Shown: in pieces, positions 8,222 through 16,800 of the stretch
Layout of the letters: each line of letters starts with the position of its first letter
How positions within the stretch are numbered: the stretch's first letter is position 1
NCBI RefSeq assembly: GCF_009846525.1
Contig: NZ_CP024621.1
Location: 3,038,001 to 3,102,000, forward strand
Length of the DNA stretch: 64,000 nt
Direction: 5' to 3'
From: Halomonas meridiana
GTDB lineage: Bacteria; Pseudomonadota; Gammaproteobacteria; Pseudomonadales; Halomonadaceae
Program-made: the position numbers and the translations under genes
Notes under the pieces: generated by a model
What the model was told of the DNA's origin: nothing
What the model saw: only the letters and a program-made list of their open reading frames with translations
The model's database searches: none

Positions 8222-10448
8222 GACGCCATGTCTCCAGCGCAGCGTGAGTACGTGCCGCACAGTGGCGGAGCGCGTTGAAACAGGCGTCCAGCGACGCCAA
8301 CGATGCCTCATCATGGGCAGCCATGGTTTCTAACCGTTTGGCCTGAACGGCAAGCAGCTCGGCACCTATGCTCACGGATTCCCCCCGTAACTGATGCGCC
8401 AGCCGCTGGACCTGATGCCAGTGTTTGCGATCGGGCTGGCTGCCGGGCGCAAAATAGCCCGCAAGCTGGGGGATGTAGTCGTTCACCTGCTGGTGGTAGA
8501 GCACCACCAGTTGGTTGACGCTGTCAGGGCCTAGCGAGCCAATGAGCGTTGCCAGTGTCGCCTCATTGAGCAGAGCCGCGTCATTCCCTTCCTGCGTGGA
8601 CGCCAAGCGCGCGGGGGCGACGGGCGTCTGCGTGGGCGAGAGCTGCAGCGCCAACACGTTACCCAGGGCTAGCAGCGAGAGCGGCTTGGTGATGTAGTCA
8701 TTCATGCCCGCAGCGAGACAGCGTCGACGATCATCCTCAGCGCCACCGGCGGTCATCGCCACGATGGGTACCTCGCTGCACCAGCCCCCCATCGCCCGCA
8801 ATTGCTGCGTGACGGTGATGCCGTCGATATCCGGCAGTTGAATGTCCATGAAGATGAGATGCACCTGCTGACGCTGCACCATCGCCAGAGCGTCGCGGCC
8901 ATTTTCTGCGCACACCACCTCGCAGCCCAACCGTGATAGTAGCCCCACCGCTACTTTGCGATTGACCGCGTTATCCTCTACCAAGAGCAGCGACGTGCCG
9001 CCAAAGTCCCGCGTAGGCTCGGCGGGCAGCGGTGTCGTGACAGGGGTCGCTTCGACGAGCGGCAGCTCACACCAGAAAGTACTGCCCTGGCCCGGCGTAC
9101 TGTTAACGCCCAGCCGCCCCTGCATGGCTTCACTCAACCGCTTACAGATGGCCAAGCCCAAACCGGTGCCGCCATAGCGACGTGCAACGCTTTCATCCGC
9201 CTGCTGGAAGGGTTCGAAAAGCGTTTCTTGCTGTTCGCTATTGAGCCCGCAACCGGTATCGGTGATGTCGAACGAGAGATACTCGACGGTCGACGACACC
9301 CGAATCGAGACGCTGCCGTAGTCGGTGAACTTGATCGCATTGGCAATGAGGTTGAGCAGGATCTGCCGCAAACGCCCCGCGTCGATCATCACCCAGGCTG
9401 GCACCAGTGGGTCCACGTGCAGCGACAGCTGAAGCCCTTTTGCCTGCGCTCTGGGTTCAAAGAGCGCCATGACCCCTTCTACCAGCGGCTTAAGCGCGGT
9501 CGGCGACGTTTCCAGGGTCAAATGGCCGGCCTCGATTTTGGAGAAATCGAGAATCTCGTTGATCATCGCGAGTAGCTGGTTGGCACTCTCGTGAATGGTA
9601 CGGGCGTAGTCTTCGACCTGGGCGGGACTGGCGGGCTCGCGCAGCAGCTCGCTCATCCCAATCACGCCGTTGAGCGGCGTGCGAATTTCATGGCTGACCA
9701 TGGCCAGAAAGTCCGATTTCGCATGGTTGGCGGCTTGCGCCTGCTTTGCCGTCACCTGAAGCTGTTTACTGAGCTGCTCTTGCTCCCGTCGCGCTGCTGC
9801 GCTCTCGCGCATCTCACGCACCAGAAAGACAATGACCGTCAGCACGGCGAAGCTCATTCCAATCAGCAAAGAAATCAGTAATTTATACAGCGTACTCAGA
9901 AGCGCACGCTCTTCGGTGGCAGACTCCGCTAAATAGCCGTTGATCGTAATCACCAAGCGCTCGGTCAGTCGAGTCAGCGCCTGTAGCTCGGTCTCCAACG
10001 CCGTGACGGGCAGCCGAGCCATGGACTCGTGGGGTTCGAACATGGGGTCGAGGGTGTCGAGCTGCTGCTGAATGTGGTCCAGCAGTTCACTGGCGGCACT
10101 AATACTTTGCAACAGCGAGCTGACTTCCCCTTCGCGTAGCAGGGTGATACGGCTGTAGAGCAGCTCGAAGCGGAGATTGAGCTCGTCCTGGGCGGCCGGT
10201 GATAAAGGGCCTCGGGTCTCTGCCAGCAAATGGTTGAGCAGTTGCACGGCGTCACGATCGAGCTTGTAAACCACCCAGGCGGTATCTTCACGCAGGCTTT
10301 GCGTCAAGTTGTCCTGGCGCCAAGCCGATAAGCCAGCCACCACCAACGCCGCCGCAAACAGCAGCACGGTAATGATGGCAACCAGCTTGAGGCGACGCGG
10401 GTAGCGCAGCAGGCGGGGCGCCCGTGCGGCAGACTCACTAGTGGACAT
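8202..10448 (-). CDS. Membrane hybrid histidine kinase with receiver and Hpt domains
   Basis: 748 residues starting at the ATG at 10448. Two membrane segments (about 21-43 and 186-210) flank a periplasmic helical sensor region of about 140 residues. Then come HisKA with His253 ([13 protein letters not shown]), HATPase with [10 protein letters not shown] and DTGCGL, a receiver with Asp535 ([11 protein letters not shown]), and a C-terminal Hpt domain with His685 ([13 protein letters not shown]). This is a full phosphorelay of the TorS/ArcB kind. The start overlaps the stop of a secreted SUOX-fold protein gene by 11 bases, so that protein may be its periplasmic partner, by analogy with TorT and TorS. 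The cognate regulator is not obvious; the ErdR-like protein is one candidate. Confidence 0.84.
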   Translation of the reverse strand: MSTSESAARAPRLLRYPRRLKLVAIITVLLFAAALVVAGLSAWRQDNLTQSLREDTAWVVYKLDRDAVQLLNHLLAETRGPLSPAAQDELNLRFELLYSRITLLREGEVSSLLQSISAASELLDHIQQQLDTLDPMFEPHESMARLPVTALETELQALTRLTERLVITINGYLAESATEERALLSTLYKLLISLLIGMSFAVLTVIVFLVREMRESAAARREQEQLSKQLQVTAKQAQAANHAKSDFLAMVSHEIRTPLNGVIGMSELLREPASPAQVEDYARTIHESANQLLAMINEILDFSKIEAGHLTLETSPTALKPLVEGVMALFEPRAQAKGLQLSLHVDPLVPAWVMIDAGRLRQILLNLIANAIKFTDYGSVSIRVSSTVEYLSFDITDTGCGLNSEQQETLFEPFQQADESVARRYGGTGLGLAICKRLSEAMQGRLGVNSTPGQGSTFWCELPLVEATPVTTPLPAEPTRDFGGTSLLLVEDNAVNRKVAVGLLSRLGCEVVCAENGRDALAMVQRQQVHLIFMDIQLPDIDGITVTQQLRAMGGWCSEVPIVAMTAGGAEDDRRRCLAAGMNDYITKPLSLLALGNVLALQLSPTQTPVAPARLASTQEGNDAALLNEATLATLIGSLGPDSVNQLVVLYHQQVNDYIPQLAGYFAPGSQPDRKHWHQVQRLAHQLRGESVSIGAELLAVQAKRLETMAAHDEASLASLDACFNALRHCAARTHAALETWRRDHQLH

Positions 10449-10956
10449 GGATGTGCATGACCTGCCACACGGCTCTGAAGCGCATACGCTCACTCAACAG
10501 CGCTTCGTCATGATCGAAGGGGTAAAGCACCCATAACGGGCCATATTCGCGGATGGGAATGGTCTGTCCGTCTCGCTCAAGGGCCAAAATCACGTCGTAG
10601 TCGTAAAAATCCTCGGTGGGAATCTCCGCTTCATAGCCATTCAACGCCGCCACGTTAATGGTATCGCCCTCTGCCCCGACGTGTTCGAGCAGCGTGCGCA
10701 TCAGCGGTCCACGGTAGTGGCTCGTGCCTTCGGTCCACGGCGTACCGGTGGTGAACTCATGCTGAGGCAAAGCGCTCAACATGGCACGATCGAAATGGGC
10801 CTCGTCGTCGAAGTTGGCCGCTGTCACCTCTCCCTCTATCTTGAGAATCACCGGCCCACTAGGCGTTGCCAGTGTTCCCGTCTCTGCCGCGTCCGCTAGC
10901 CCCGTATGGGGAATGCTGAACGCCAGCATAGTCCACCCCAATAACAACGCTTTCAC
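10438..10956 (-). CDS. Secreted SUOX-fold (molybdopterin-binding-like) protein without cysteine
   Basis: 172 residues from a GTG at 10956 placed six bases after GAGGAG. A Sec signal peptide ends near HTGLADA (about residue 22). The mature chain matches the short oxidoreductase molybdopterin-binding (SUOX-fold) family, seen in [33 protein letters not shown] and [11 protein letters not shown]. Catalytic family members coordinate molybdenum through a cysteine; there is none anywhere in this protein, so it is probably not a molybdoenzyme. First gene of the operon; its end overlaps the hybrid kinase start. I infer a ligand-binding or sensor accessory for that kinase. Confidence 0.75.
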   Translation of the reverse strand: MKALLLGWTMLAFSIPHTGLADAAETGTLATPSGPVILKIEGEVTAANFDDEAHFDRAMLSALPQHEFTTGTPWTEGTSHYRGPLMRTLLEHVGAEGDTINVAALNGYEAEIPTEDFYDYDVILALERDGQTIPIREYGPLWVLYPFDHDEALLSERMRFRAVWQVMHIHVH

Positions 10957-11014
10957 TACCGACTCCTCGTATCGTAGTGCCTGAGCGACGCGACGGCTGT
11001 CGCAAGCGCAAGGC

Positions 11015-11049
11015 AATAAAAAAGAGATGGCGTTAGGGTACGCCATCTC
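11015..11049 (-). terminator. Terminator after the DUF2189 gene
   Basis: GAGATGGCGT and ACGCCATCTC form a perfect ten-base stem. On the minus strand it is followed by a T-rich run. It separates the DUF2189 gene from the signalling operon that starts at 10956. Confidence 0.82.
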
Positions 11050-11114
11050 GATTCATTGGTCAGTTGAATGTCGACTTTTTTGGTAAGCGGAGCGTAACGC
11101 GAAGGTTGCCTTCG

Positions 11115-11936
11115 TTAGGTTTTGAGTTTTTCCACCGGCTCGAACCGTACCAGTTCTTCGTAGGCGTGCCAGCTCGCGTGGCCGAGAACGGGCAGTATGA
11201 GCGCCAAACCGATATAGAACGTCATGACGCCCACCAGTACGCAGCCCGTCAGGATGGCGGCCCATAGCAGCATGGGGCGGAAATTGCGGGCCACACAGCG
11301 CACGCTGGCTTCGATGCCCTCCATAAACGTGAGGTCTTGATCCATGAGCGTAGGAATGGCGACGACGCTGATGGCAAAAGCACCAAAGGCCAGAACGCCA
11401 CCGGCAACGGTGCCGACGGCAAGCATGCTAAGCCCTTCGGGCGTTGTAACCAGCGCCGTGTAGAGCGTAGCTGGGCTGGGCACTTCGAATCCGAAAAAGA
11501 GCGCAAAGAGCAGTGTGGCGAGACGTATCCATGCCAAAAAGAAGATCATCATCATCACGCCCATCATGGCGAGCTGACCCGCATGCGGCCGCCAACTACC
11601 GAACGCGTCGCCCAAGTTAGGAACTCGCCCGCGCTCAAGCGCTAAGCTGATACCGTAGGAGCCCACCGCCACGAGCGGCCCGATGAACATGAAGCCAGCA
11701 ATCATGGGCAGCAACCAGTGCCAGTAGCCCAAGGTGTAGGCCCCCAGCGTAATGGCGATACTCAACCCCACCCAGAACATGCCGTAGGACAAGCTGATGG
11801 CCGAGGCACGGCGAAAATCTTCGACGCCTGCAGCGAGCCAGGCTTTGGGCCTGTCCATGCCGACCTTGTTGATGATGATTTTAACGTTGGGCGCATCGGC
11901 TGATTGGCCGTGAGTTTTTGTTGTTACTGCATTCAT
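11115..11936 (-). CDS. DUF2189 integral membrane protein
   Basis: 273 residues with an AGGAG ribosome site before the ATG at 11936. After a polar N-terminus (about 1-45, with IIINKVGMDRPKAWLAAG) there are about six hydrophobic segments in three pairs. The pattern DFRRASAISLSYGMFWVG followed by MIAGFMFIGPLVAVGSYGIS is typical of DUF2189, a proteobacterial membrane family of unknown function. Single gene with its own terminator. An inverted repeat lies about 80 bp upstream. No biochemical role can be assigned. Confidence 0.75.
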   Translation of the reverse strand: MNAVTTKTHGQSADAPNVKIIINKVGMDRPKAWLAAGVEDFRRASAISLSYGMFWVGLSIAITLGAYTLGYWHWLLPMIAGFMFIGPLVAVGSYGISLALERGRVPNLGDAFGSWRPHAGQLAMMGVMMMIFFLAWIRLATLLFALFFGFEVPSPATLYTALVTTPEGLSMLAVGTVAGGVLAFGAFAISVVAIPTLMDQDLTFMEGIEASVRCVARNFRPMLLWAAILTGCVLVGVMTFYIGLALILPVLGHASWHAYEELVRFEPVEKLKT

Positions 11937-12015
11937 GGCGTAACTCCTATGATTTACCCCAAATGGCTGTCACTGACCCAAGCACCAAGGTAAATAGCTA
12001 CCATGTGTGTTGACA

Positions 12016-12036
12016 CCATTAATCCAACGTTAATGG
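12016..12036. promoter_or_regulatory. Inverted repeat CCATTAA-N7-TTAATGG upstream of the DUF2189 gene
   Basis: Perfect seven-base arms with a seven-base spacer, about 80 bp before the DUF2189 start. A dimer-binding operator is plausible; no regulator is recognised. The rest of 11937-12218 shows AT-rich promoter-like sequence and the terminator of the next gene. Confidence 0.35.
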
Positions 12037-12172
12037 CTTAATGTTCTTTTAATGTAGCTGAGCCAGTGTCACGTGAAGGGCTTTCCCGCCACTCAGTACA
12101 AAAAATCCTCCTCTGGCGCACTTAACGACAATTAATTCGATGCGTTAGCGTGTCGTGATATTCACGACAAAA

Positions 12173-12201
12173 AAAAGCTCCAGGCCAATGGCCCGGAGCT
12201 T
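12173..12201 (-). terminator. Terminator after the universal stress protein gene
   Basis: AGCTCC-GGCC paired with GGCC-GGAGCT with one internal mismatch. On the minus strand the stem is followed by a run of T, 18 bp after the stop codon. Confidence 0.82.
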
Positions 12202-12218
12202 CGTGGGGTAGACGGCGT

Positions 12219-12647
12219 TCAGCGCACGATCATCACCGATATCTTGGCATGATGAACGACATGCTCCGCATTGGGGCCAAGCACGTAATCGACGAACTTA
12301 CGTTTGGTGTGCGACGCCATCACGATCAGGTCGGCATCGATTTTCTTGCCGACTTTGATAATGGCCTCCCAAGGCGAGCCATCGACGATCACACTTTGGG
12401 TCTTGATCCCTTCCGGCACCTGCTCTTGAATGAACTTGTGCTGCGCCTCTTTCATGGCCACATGCGCTTTTTCAGAGAAGTTTTTCGGAAAATAAGCGCC
12501 CACCATGGGCATTTTGAATTCCGGCAGTACCGTCACCACGTGTAGCGATGCCCCAAAGGTTTGGCACAGGGTCACCGCCGTAGGCAGCGCTTTCTTCCAT
12601 GACGCTTCTTCGTTCAAGTCCACGGGCAGTAGCACTTTATGGTACAT
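12219..12647 (-). CDS. Universal stress protein (UspA family) linked to a TAXI-TRAP transporter
   Basis: 142-residue single UspA domain. It starts 10 bases after the end of the TRAP permease gene, with AAGGAGG as ribosome site, and is the last gene of the operon. In Halomonas elongata a Usp (TeaD) is the last gene of the ectoine TRAP operon and modulates uptake, so a similar regulatory role is plausible. The ATP-binding signature G-x2-G-x9-G-S/T reads A-x2-T-x9-G-P here (around MASHTKRK and VLGPNAEHV), so ATP binding is doubtful. Confidence 0.84.
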   Translation of the reverse strand: MYHKVLLPVDLNEEASWKKALPTAVTLCQTFGASLHVVTVLPEFKMPMVGAYFPKNFSEKAHVAMKEAQHKFIQEQVPEGIKTQSVIVDGSPWEAIIKVGKKIDADLIVMASHTKRKFVDYVLGPNAEHVVHHAKISVMIVR

Positions 12648-12657
12648 GGCAACCTCC

Positions 12658-15258
12658 TTAGGCAGCGGCCACTTCGTTGGACTGCTCTTGACGCCGACGG
12701 CGGCGCTGCATCACTACGACCAAGCCAAAGATGCCCAGTGCAGGCAGCCACATCCACTCTTTGGTCCAGCGATCCACCGGGGCCAACACTTCGAGGATCT
12801 CTTGGTCGAAATCGAAGCCCAATTCGGCTGCTTGGCTACCAAACTCGACGAAATCGACCAGCGTTTGGTCACCGTCTTCGTAAAGCTCGATGCCCAGGTT
12901 CGCCATGCGCTCTTCCCCCGTGTCACCGCGCGGTACGGGAACGAGGACATAGGTGGTCATGGGCGCACCGAAATCGTCCTCACCGGCAATTTGCACGCGC
13001 AGGTTGCTTCCATCATCGACTCGGCCTAGTGCCTCAGCGAACTGAGCAGGCGGCACCGACTCGTAGGGGTCGTGGATCTTGTCCATCCAGAAGCCGGGAC
13101 GGAACAGCGTAAAGGCAACCAGCAGCAGCAGCAGCGACTCGTACCAACGGTTACGGGTGAGCATGTAACCTTGGGTGCCCGCGGCGAAGATCAACATGGC
13201 GATAGTCGCGACGATGAACACCAAAATGCCCTGCACCACCGTGACATCGATCAACAGCAAATCCGTGTTGAAGATGAAAAGGAACGGCAAGGCAGCGGTA
13301 CGCAGGCTGTAATAGAACGCCTGGAAGCCGGTGCGCAGTGGATCGCCTCCTGACACGGCCGCCGCCGCAAAGGAGGCCAGGCCTACGGGCGGTGTGACAT
13401 CCGCCATGATGCCGAAGTAGAACACGAACAGGTGAACGGCAATCAGCGGGACGATCAGGCCGTTTTGCTGACCCAGCAGCACGATCACCGGGGCCATCAG
13501 CGCCGACACCACGATGTAGTTCGCCGTCGTCGGCAAGCCCATGCCCAGGATCAGACTTAGCAGGGCCGTCAGCAGCAGAATCATCATCAGGTTGCCGCCG
13601 GAGAGAATCTCGACGACGTCCGCCAGTACCAAGCCTACGCCGGTTTGCGATACCGCACCCACCACGATACCGGCAGTGGCCGTCGCGATACCGATACCGA
13701 TCATGTTGCGCGCGCCGGTGACCAGGCCATCCCACAGGTCTTTAAAGCCTTCTTTGATATCGGCGGCCATCTGGCTGCGACCGCGGAAGATCGCAATGAT
13801 CGGACGCTGAGTGACCATGATGAAGATCATGAACATGGTGGCCCAGAACGCGGACAGTCCAGGCGACAGACGCTCGACCATCAAGCACCACACCAGTACC
13901 ACAACCGGCAGAATGTAGTGCAGGCCGACCATGACCGTCGGGCGGGTTTGCGGCAGTGTCACGACTTCGGAGTTGGGATCGTCCATCTCCAGCTCGGGGT
14001 AGTTGGCTCCCACTTTTAGCAGCGCCACATAGACGATCGCTAGACCGACGGAGACGACCCAAGGAGTCGCTTCACCCAGCACGGGTTTTAGCCAACCCAG
14101 GCCATAGTAAACGGCAATCGAGAGCCCCATGAGCAGCAATAAGCCGGTCATGAAACCAATCACTTTATTTAGTAGAGGACGCGCCGGGTTGCTGGACGGC
14201 AGGCCTTTCATATTGGCCTTGAGCGCTTCCAAGTGAACGATGTAGATCAGCGCGATATAGGAGATCAGCGCTGGCAAGAAGGCGTGTTTGATCACGTCGA
14301 CGTAGGGAATACCGACGTACTCTACCATCAAGAACGCCGCTGCCCCCATGACGGGTGGCATGATCTGGCCGTTCACCGAGGAGGAGACTTCCACCGCGCC
14401 CGCTTTCTCAGCGCTAAAGCCGACTCGCTTCATCATCGGAATCGTAAAGGTACCGGTCGTCACGGTATTGGCAATCGACGACCCCGAGATCAAGCCGGTC
14501 ATACCAGACGCCACCACCGCCGCTTTGGCCGGGCCGCCTTTGAAGTGGCCAAGCAGCGAGAAGGCCACTTTGATGAAATAGTTACCGGCACCCGCTTTAT
14601 CCAACAATGCCCCGAACAACACAAACAGGAACACGAAGCTCGTCGAAACCCCCAGCGCAATACCGAACACGCCTTGGGTGCCCAGCCACTGGTGGTTGAT
14701 CAAACCGCCCAGACTCACACCACGGTGAGCCAAAATGCCCGGCATGTAAGGGCCAAACAAGGAGTACGCAATAAACACCGCTGCCACGACCATCAGAGGC
14801 GGCCCCAGTGCACGACGGGTGGCTTCTAACAACATCAATATGCCAACGACGCCCACGACGATATCCTGGGTAATCGGCAACCCAGGCCGCTGGGCCAAAT
14901 CGGCATAGAAAATGAATAGGTAGGCGCCGCAAAACGCCGCTACCGCTGCCAGGACCCAGTCGGCCAGCGGCACACGATCACGGGGCGAACGCTTGAAGGC
15001 GGGGTACGCCATGAAGGCTAAAAAGAGCGCAAACGCCAAATGAATCGAGCGCGCTTCCGTGGCGCTAAACACGCCAAAGCCAACGATATAGGGAAGTGGC
15101 GATGCAATCCATAGCTGAAACAGCGACCAGATGGCTGCAATACTCACGAGCAGCTTTCCAGGTACGCCTAGGGGTTTCCGTGCCCCTGTATCGCTGGAAG
15201 CGACCATATCCTCCAGGTCGTTCTCAGCGGCTGCCGAAGGGTGTTTGTCATCACGCAT
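12658..15258 (-). CDS. TAXI-TRAP transporter fused 4TM/12TM permease
   Basis: 866 residues from the ATG at 15258; an earlier TTG is possible but less likely. A polar N-terminus is followed by the small (DctQ-like) membrane part at about 40-150. The large (DctM-like) part follows, with the segment SGMTGLISGSSIANTVTTGTFTIPMMKR and a second half with GMGLPTTANYIVVSALMAPV. The C-terminal region from about 690 matches DUF3394, common in TAXI-type fused permeases. With the binding protein upstream this forms a secondary transporter driven by sodium or proton gradients. The substrate of this system cannot be deduced; TAXI systems often carry dicarboxylates or glutamate. Confidence 0.88.
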   Translation of the reverse strand: MRDDKHPSAAAENDLEDMVASSDTGARKPLGVPGKLLVSIAAIWSLFQLWIASPLPYIVGFGVFSATEARSIHLAFALFLAFMAYPAFKRSPRDRVPLADWVLAAVAAFCGAYLFIFYADLAQRPGLPITQDIVVGVVGILMLLEATRRALGPPLMVVAAVFIAYSLFGPYMPGILAHRGVSLGGLINHQWLGTQGVFGIALGVSTSFVFLFVLFGALLDKAGAGNYFIKVAFSLLGHFKGGPAKAAVVASGMTGLISGSSIANTVTTGTFTIPMMKRVGFSAEKAGAVEVSSSVNGQIMPPVMGAAAFLMVEYVGIPYVDVIKHAFLPALISYIALIYIVHLEALKANMKGLPSSNPARPLLNKVIGFMTGLLLLMGLSIAVYYGLGWLKPVLGEATPWVVSVGLAIVYVALLKVGANYPELEMDDPNSEVVTLPQTRPTVMVGLHYILPVVVLVWCLMVERLSPGLSAFWATMFMIFIMVTQRPIIAIFRGRSQMAADIKEGFKDLWDGLVTGARNMIGIGIATATAGIVVGAVSQTGVGLVLADVVEILSGGNLMMILLLTALLSLILGMGLPTTANYIVVSALMAPVIVLLGQQNGLIVPLIAVHLFVFYFGIMADVTPPVGLASFAAAAVSGGDPLRTGFQAFYYSLRTAALPFLFIFNTDLLLIDVTVVQGILVFIVATIAMLIFAAGTQGYMLTRNRWYESLLLLLVAFTLFRPGFWMDKIHDPYESVPPAQFAEALGRVDDGSNLRVQIAGEDDFGAPMTTYVLVPVPRGDTGEERMANLGIELYEDGDQTLVDFVEFGSQAAELGFDFDQEILEVLAPVDRWTKEWMWLPALGIFGLVVVMQRRRRRQEQSNEVAAA

Positions 15259-15308
15259 ACGCTTGCCCTGCCTAATGGTCAGCGCTGACAATCAGCGCTC
15301 TCAACAAG

Positions 15309-15337
15309 AAGCGCGGACACCCAAGGTGCCCGCGCTT
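15309..15337 (-). other. Intercistronic RNA hairpin between TAXI binding protein and permease
   Basis: AAGCGCGG and CCGCGCTT arms with an inner CACC/GGTG stem. No T-run follows. It lies between a periplasmic binding protein gene and its permease gene, where such hairpins often protect the upstream mRNA and lower downstream expression. Confidence 0.45.
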
Positions 15338-15393
15338 TGCAACTCAAAGCGACGCTACTCACCTTCCGTCAATAGCGTCACTCTTTTTACGAC

Positions 15394-16374
15394 TTATTCG
15401 ATCCAGCCACGCTCACGGTAGTAACGCGCTGCGCCATCGTGCAGCGGCGCGGTCAAGCCGTCAGAGATCATGTCTTCTTCGTTCAGGTTCTCGAACGCCG
15501 GGTGCAGACGCTTGAAGCGATCGAAGTTTTCGAAGACGGCTTTCACCGTTTCATAAACGATGTCTTCATCAACAGCGGTGGAAGAAACGAAGGTTGCCGC
15601 CACACCGAAAGTTTCGACGTCTTCGTCGTTACCACGGTAGAGGCCACCCGGAATCACGGAACGAGTGTAATAGGGGTACTCTTCGATCAGGCCGTCGATC
15701 TCTTCACCGGTGACGGAGACCAGACGCGCGTCGATGGTGGTGGTCGCTTCTTGGATAGAGCCATTCGGGTGGCCTACCACGTACACCATGGCATCGATGT
15801 TGTTGTCAGACAGGGCAGCCGCCTGCTCGGCAGCATCTAGCTGCGACGCCAGGGCGAAGGTATCTTCGTCCCAACCGAACGCATCCATGACGACATCCAT
15901 GGTGTTACGCTGGCCAGAACCAGGGTTACCGATGTTGACGCGCTTGCCAGGGAAATCGCTGATGTTCTCGATACCGGAATCCGCGCGGGCCACCACGGTC
16001 AGCGGCTCGCCGTGCATGGTGAAGACGGCACGCATGTCTTCCCAAGCGCCCTCTTCTTCGAAGTTGGCTTCACCGTGGTAAGCACGGTACTGAACGTCGG
16101 ACTGTACAACGCCCATGTCCAGCTCGCCGCTCTTCATGCCATTGACGTTCGCCACGGAGCCACCGGTGGACGGGGCGTTACAGCGGATGTTGTGCTCATC
16201 GCTGCCACGGTTGACCATGCGGCATACCGACTGGCCAACGACATAGTAAACACCGGTTTGGCCGCCGGTACCGATCGTGATGTAGCGCTCCTGGGCAACG
16301 GCCGGAGAGGCAAAGGTTGCCGCAGCAATGAACGCGCCTGAGAAGGCCGCGGTAGAAAATACATGGCGTTTCAT
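15394..16374 (-). CDS. TAXI-family TRAP transporter solute-binding protein
   Basis: 326 residues from the ATG at 16374, which has an AGAGG ribosome site; the reading from 16380 is two codons longer but badly spaced. A Sec signal peptide ends at ASPAVA-QE (about residue 26). The mature chain starts YITIGTGGQTGVYYVVGQSVCRMVN, the hallmark of the TAXI family, and contains PSTGGSVANVNGMKSGELDMGVVQSD. It delivers the substrate to the fused permease encoded next. First gene of the operon with the permease and the Usp. Confidence 0.9.
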   Translation of the reverse strand: MKRHVFSTAAFSGAFIAAATFASPAVAQERYITIGTGGQTGVYYVVGQSVCRMVNRGSDEHNIRCNAPSTGGSVANVNGMKSGELDMGVVQSDVQYRAYHGEANFEEEGAWEDMRAVFTMHGEPLTVVARADSGIENISDFPGKRVNIGNPGSGQRNTMDVVMDAFGWDEDTFALASQLDAAEQAAALSDNNIDAMVYVVGHPNGSIQEATTTIDARLVSVTGEEIDGLIEEYPYYTRSVIPGGLYRGNDEDVETFGVAATFVSSTAVDEDIVYETVKAVFENFDRFKRLHPAFENLNEEDMISDGLTAPLHDGAARYYRERGWIE

Positions 16375-16800
16375 GAACACACCTCTTTATCTTGATGTTG
16401 TGAGCGTTATGCGCTTTGAAGCCACCTGCAGAACGGTTCCCTTCAGGTGTTTCGGTTCCAAAACGTTGTCAAGACAGTCTGTTATCAACCTCGGCATTTA
16501 GTGCCGACTGTTCCTACTTTAGCGAAAAAAAAGCTAATTGGCGAAGCGCGATGCAATTTAGCGTGTCGTGCAGTGCAGCATTCACACCCGATGTTTCACG
16601 ATTTCCATCGGCGGGCAATGCCACCATCGACATAGCTGGCAAAACGAAACGGGCAGCCCGCTTAGGCCGCATCACACTTACCATAGGCACGCTTGGCACT
16701 CTTCGTTAGTTTAGCGGCCTGTAACGTTTAGTAAGCGTTAAACATCCTGACAGGCATATGCCTGTTCGGCATGGGCTATCACCCATCGTTTATCCGAGGC
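16375..16800. other. Gene-free interval with palindrome ACAGGCATATGCCTGT
   Basis: 426 bases between the TAXI operon start and the end of the dctM gene. No convincing coding frame was seen. It must hold the TAXI promoter. At 16750-16765 there is a perfect 16-base palindrome ACAGGCATATGCCTGT, 36 bp after the dctM stop. At 16722-16738 TAACG and CGTTA flank a short spacer. Without a T-run the palindrome is a weak terminator candidate or a protein site. Confidence 0.45.

Noticed and set aside
12219..16374. Assignment of the TRAP operon with Usp as the ectoine carrier teaABCD
   Set aside because: The binding protein is clearly TAXI family and the permease is a single fused protein, unlike TeaA and TeaBC.
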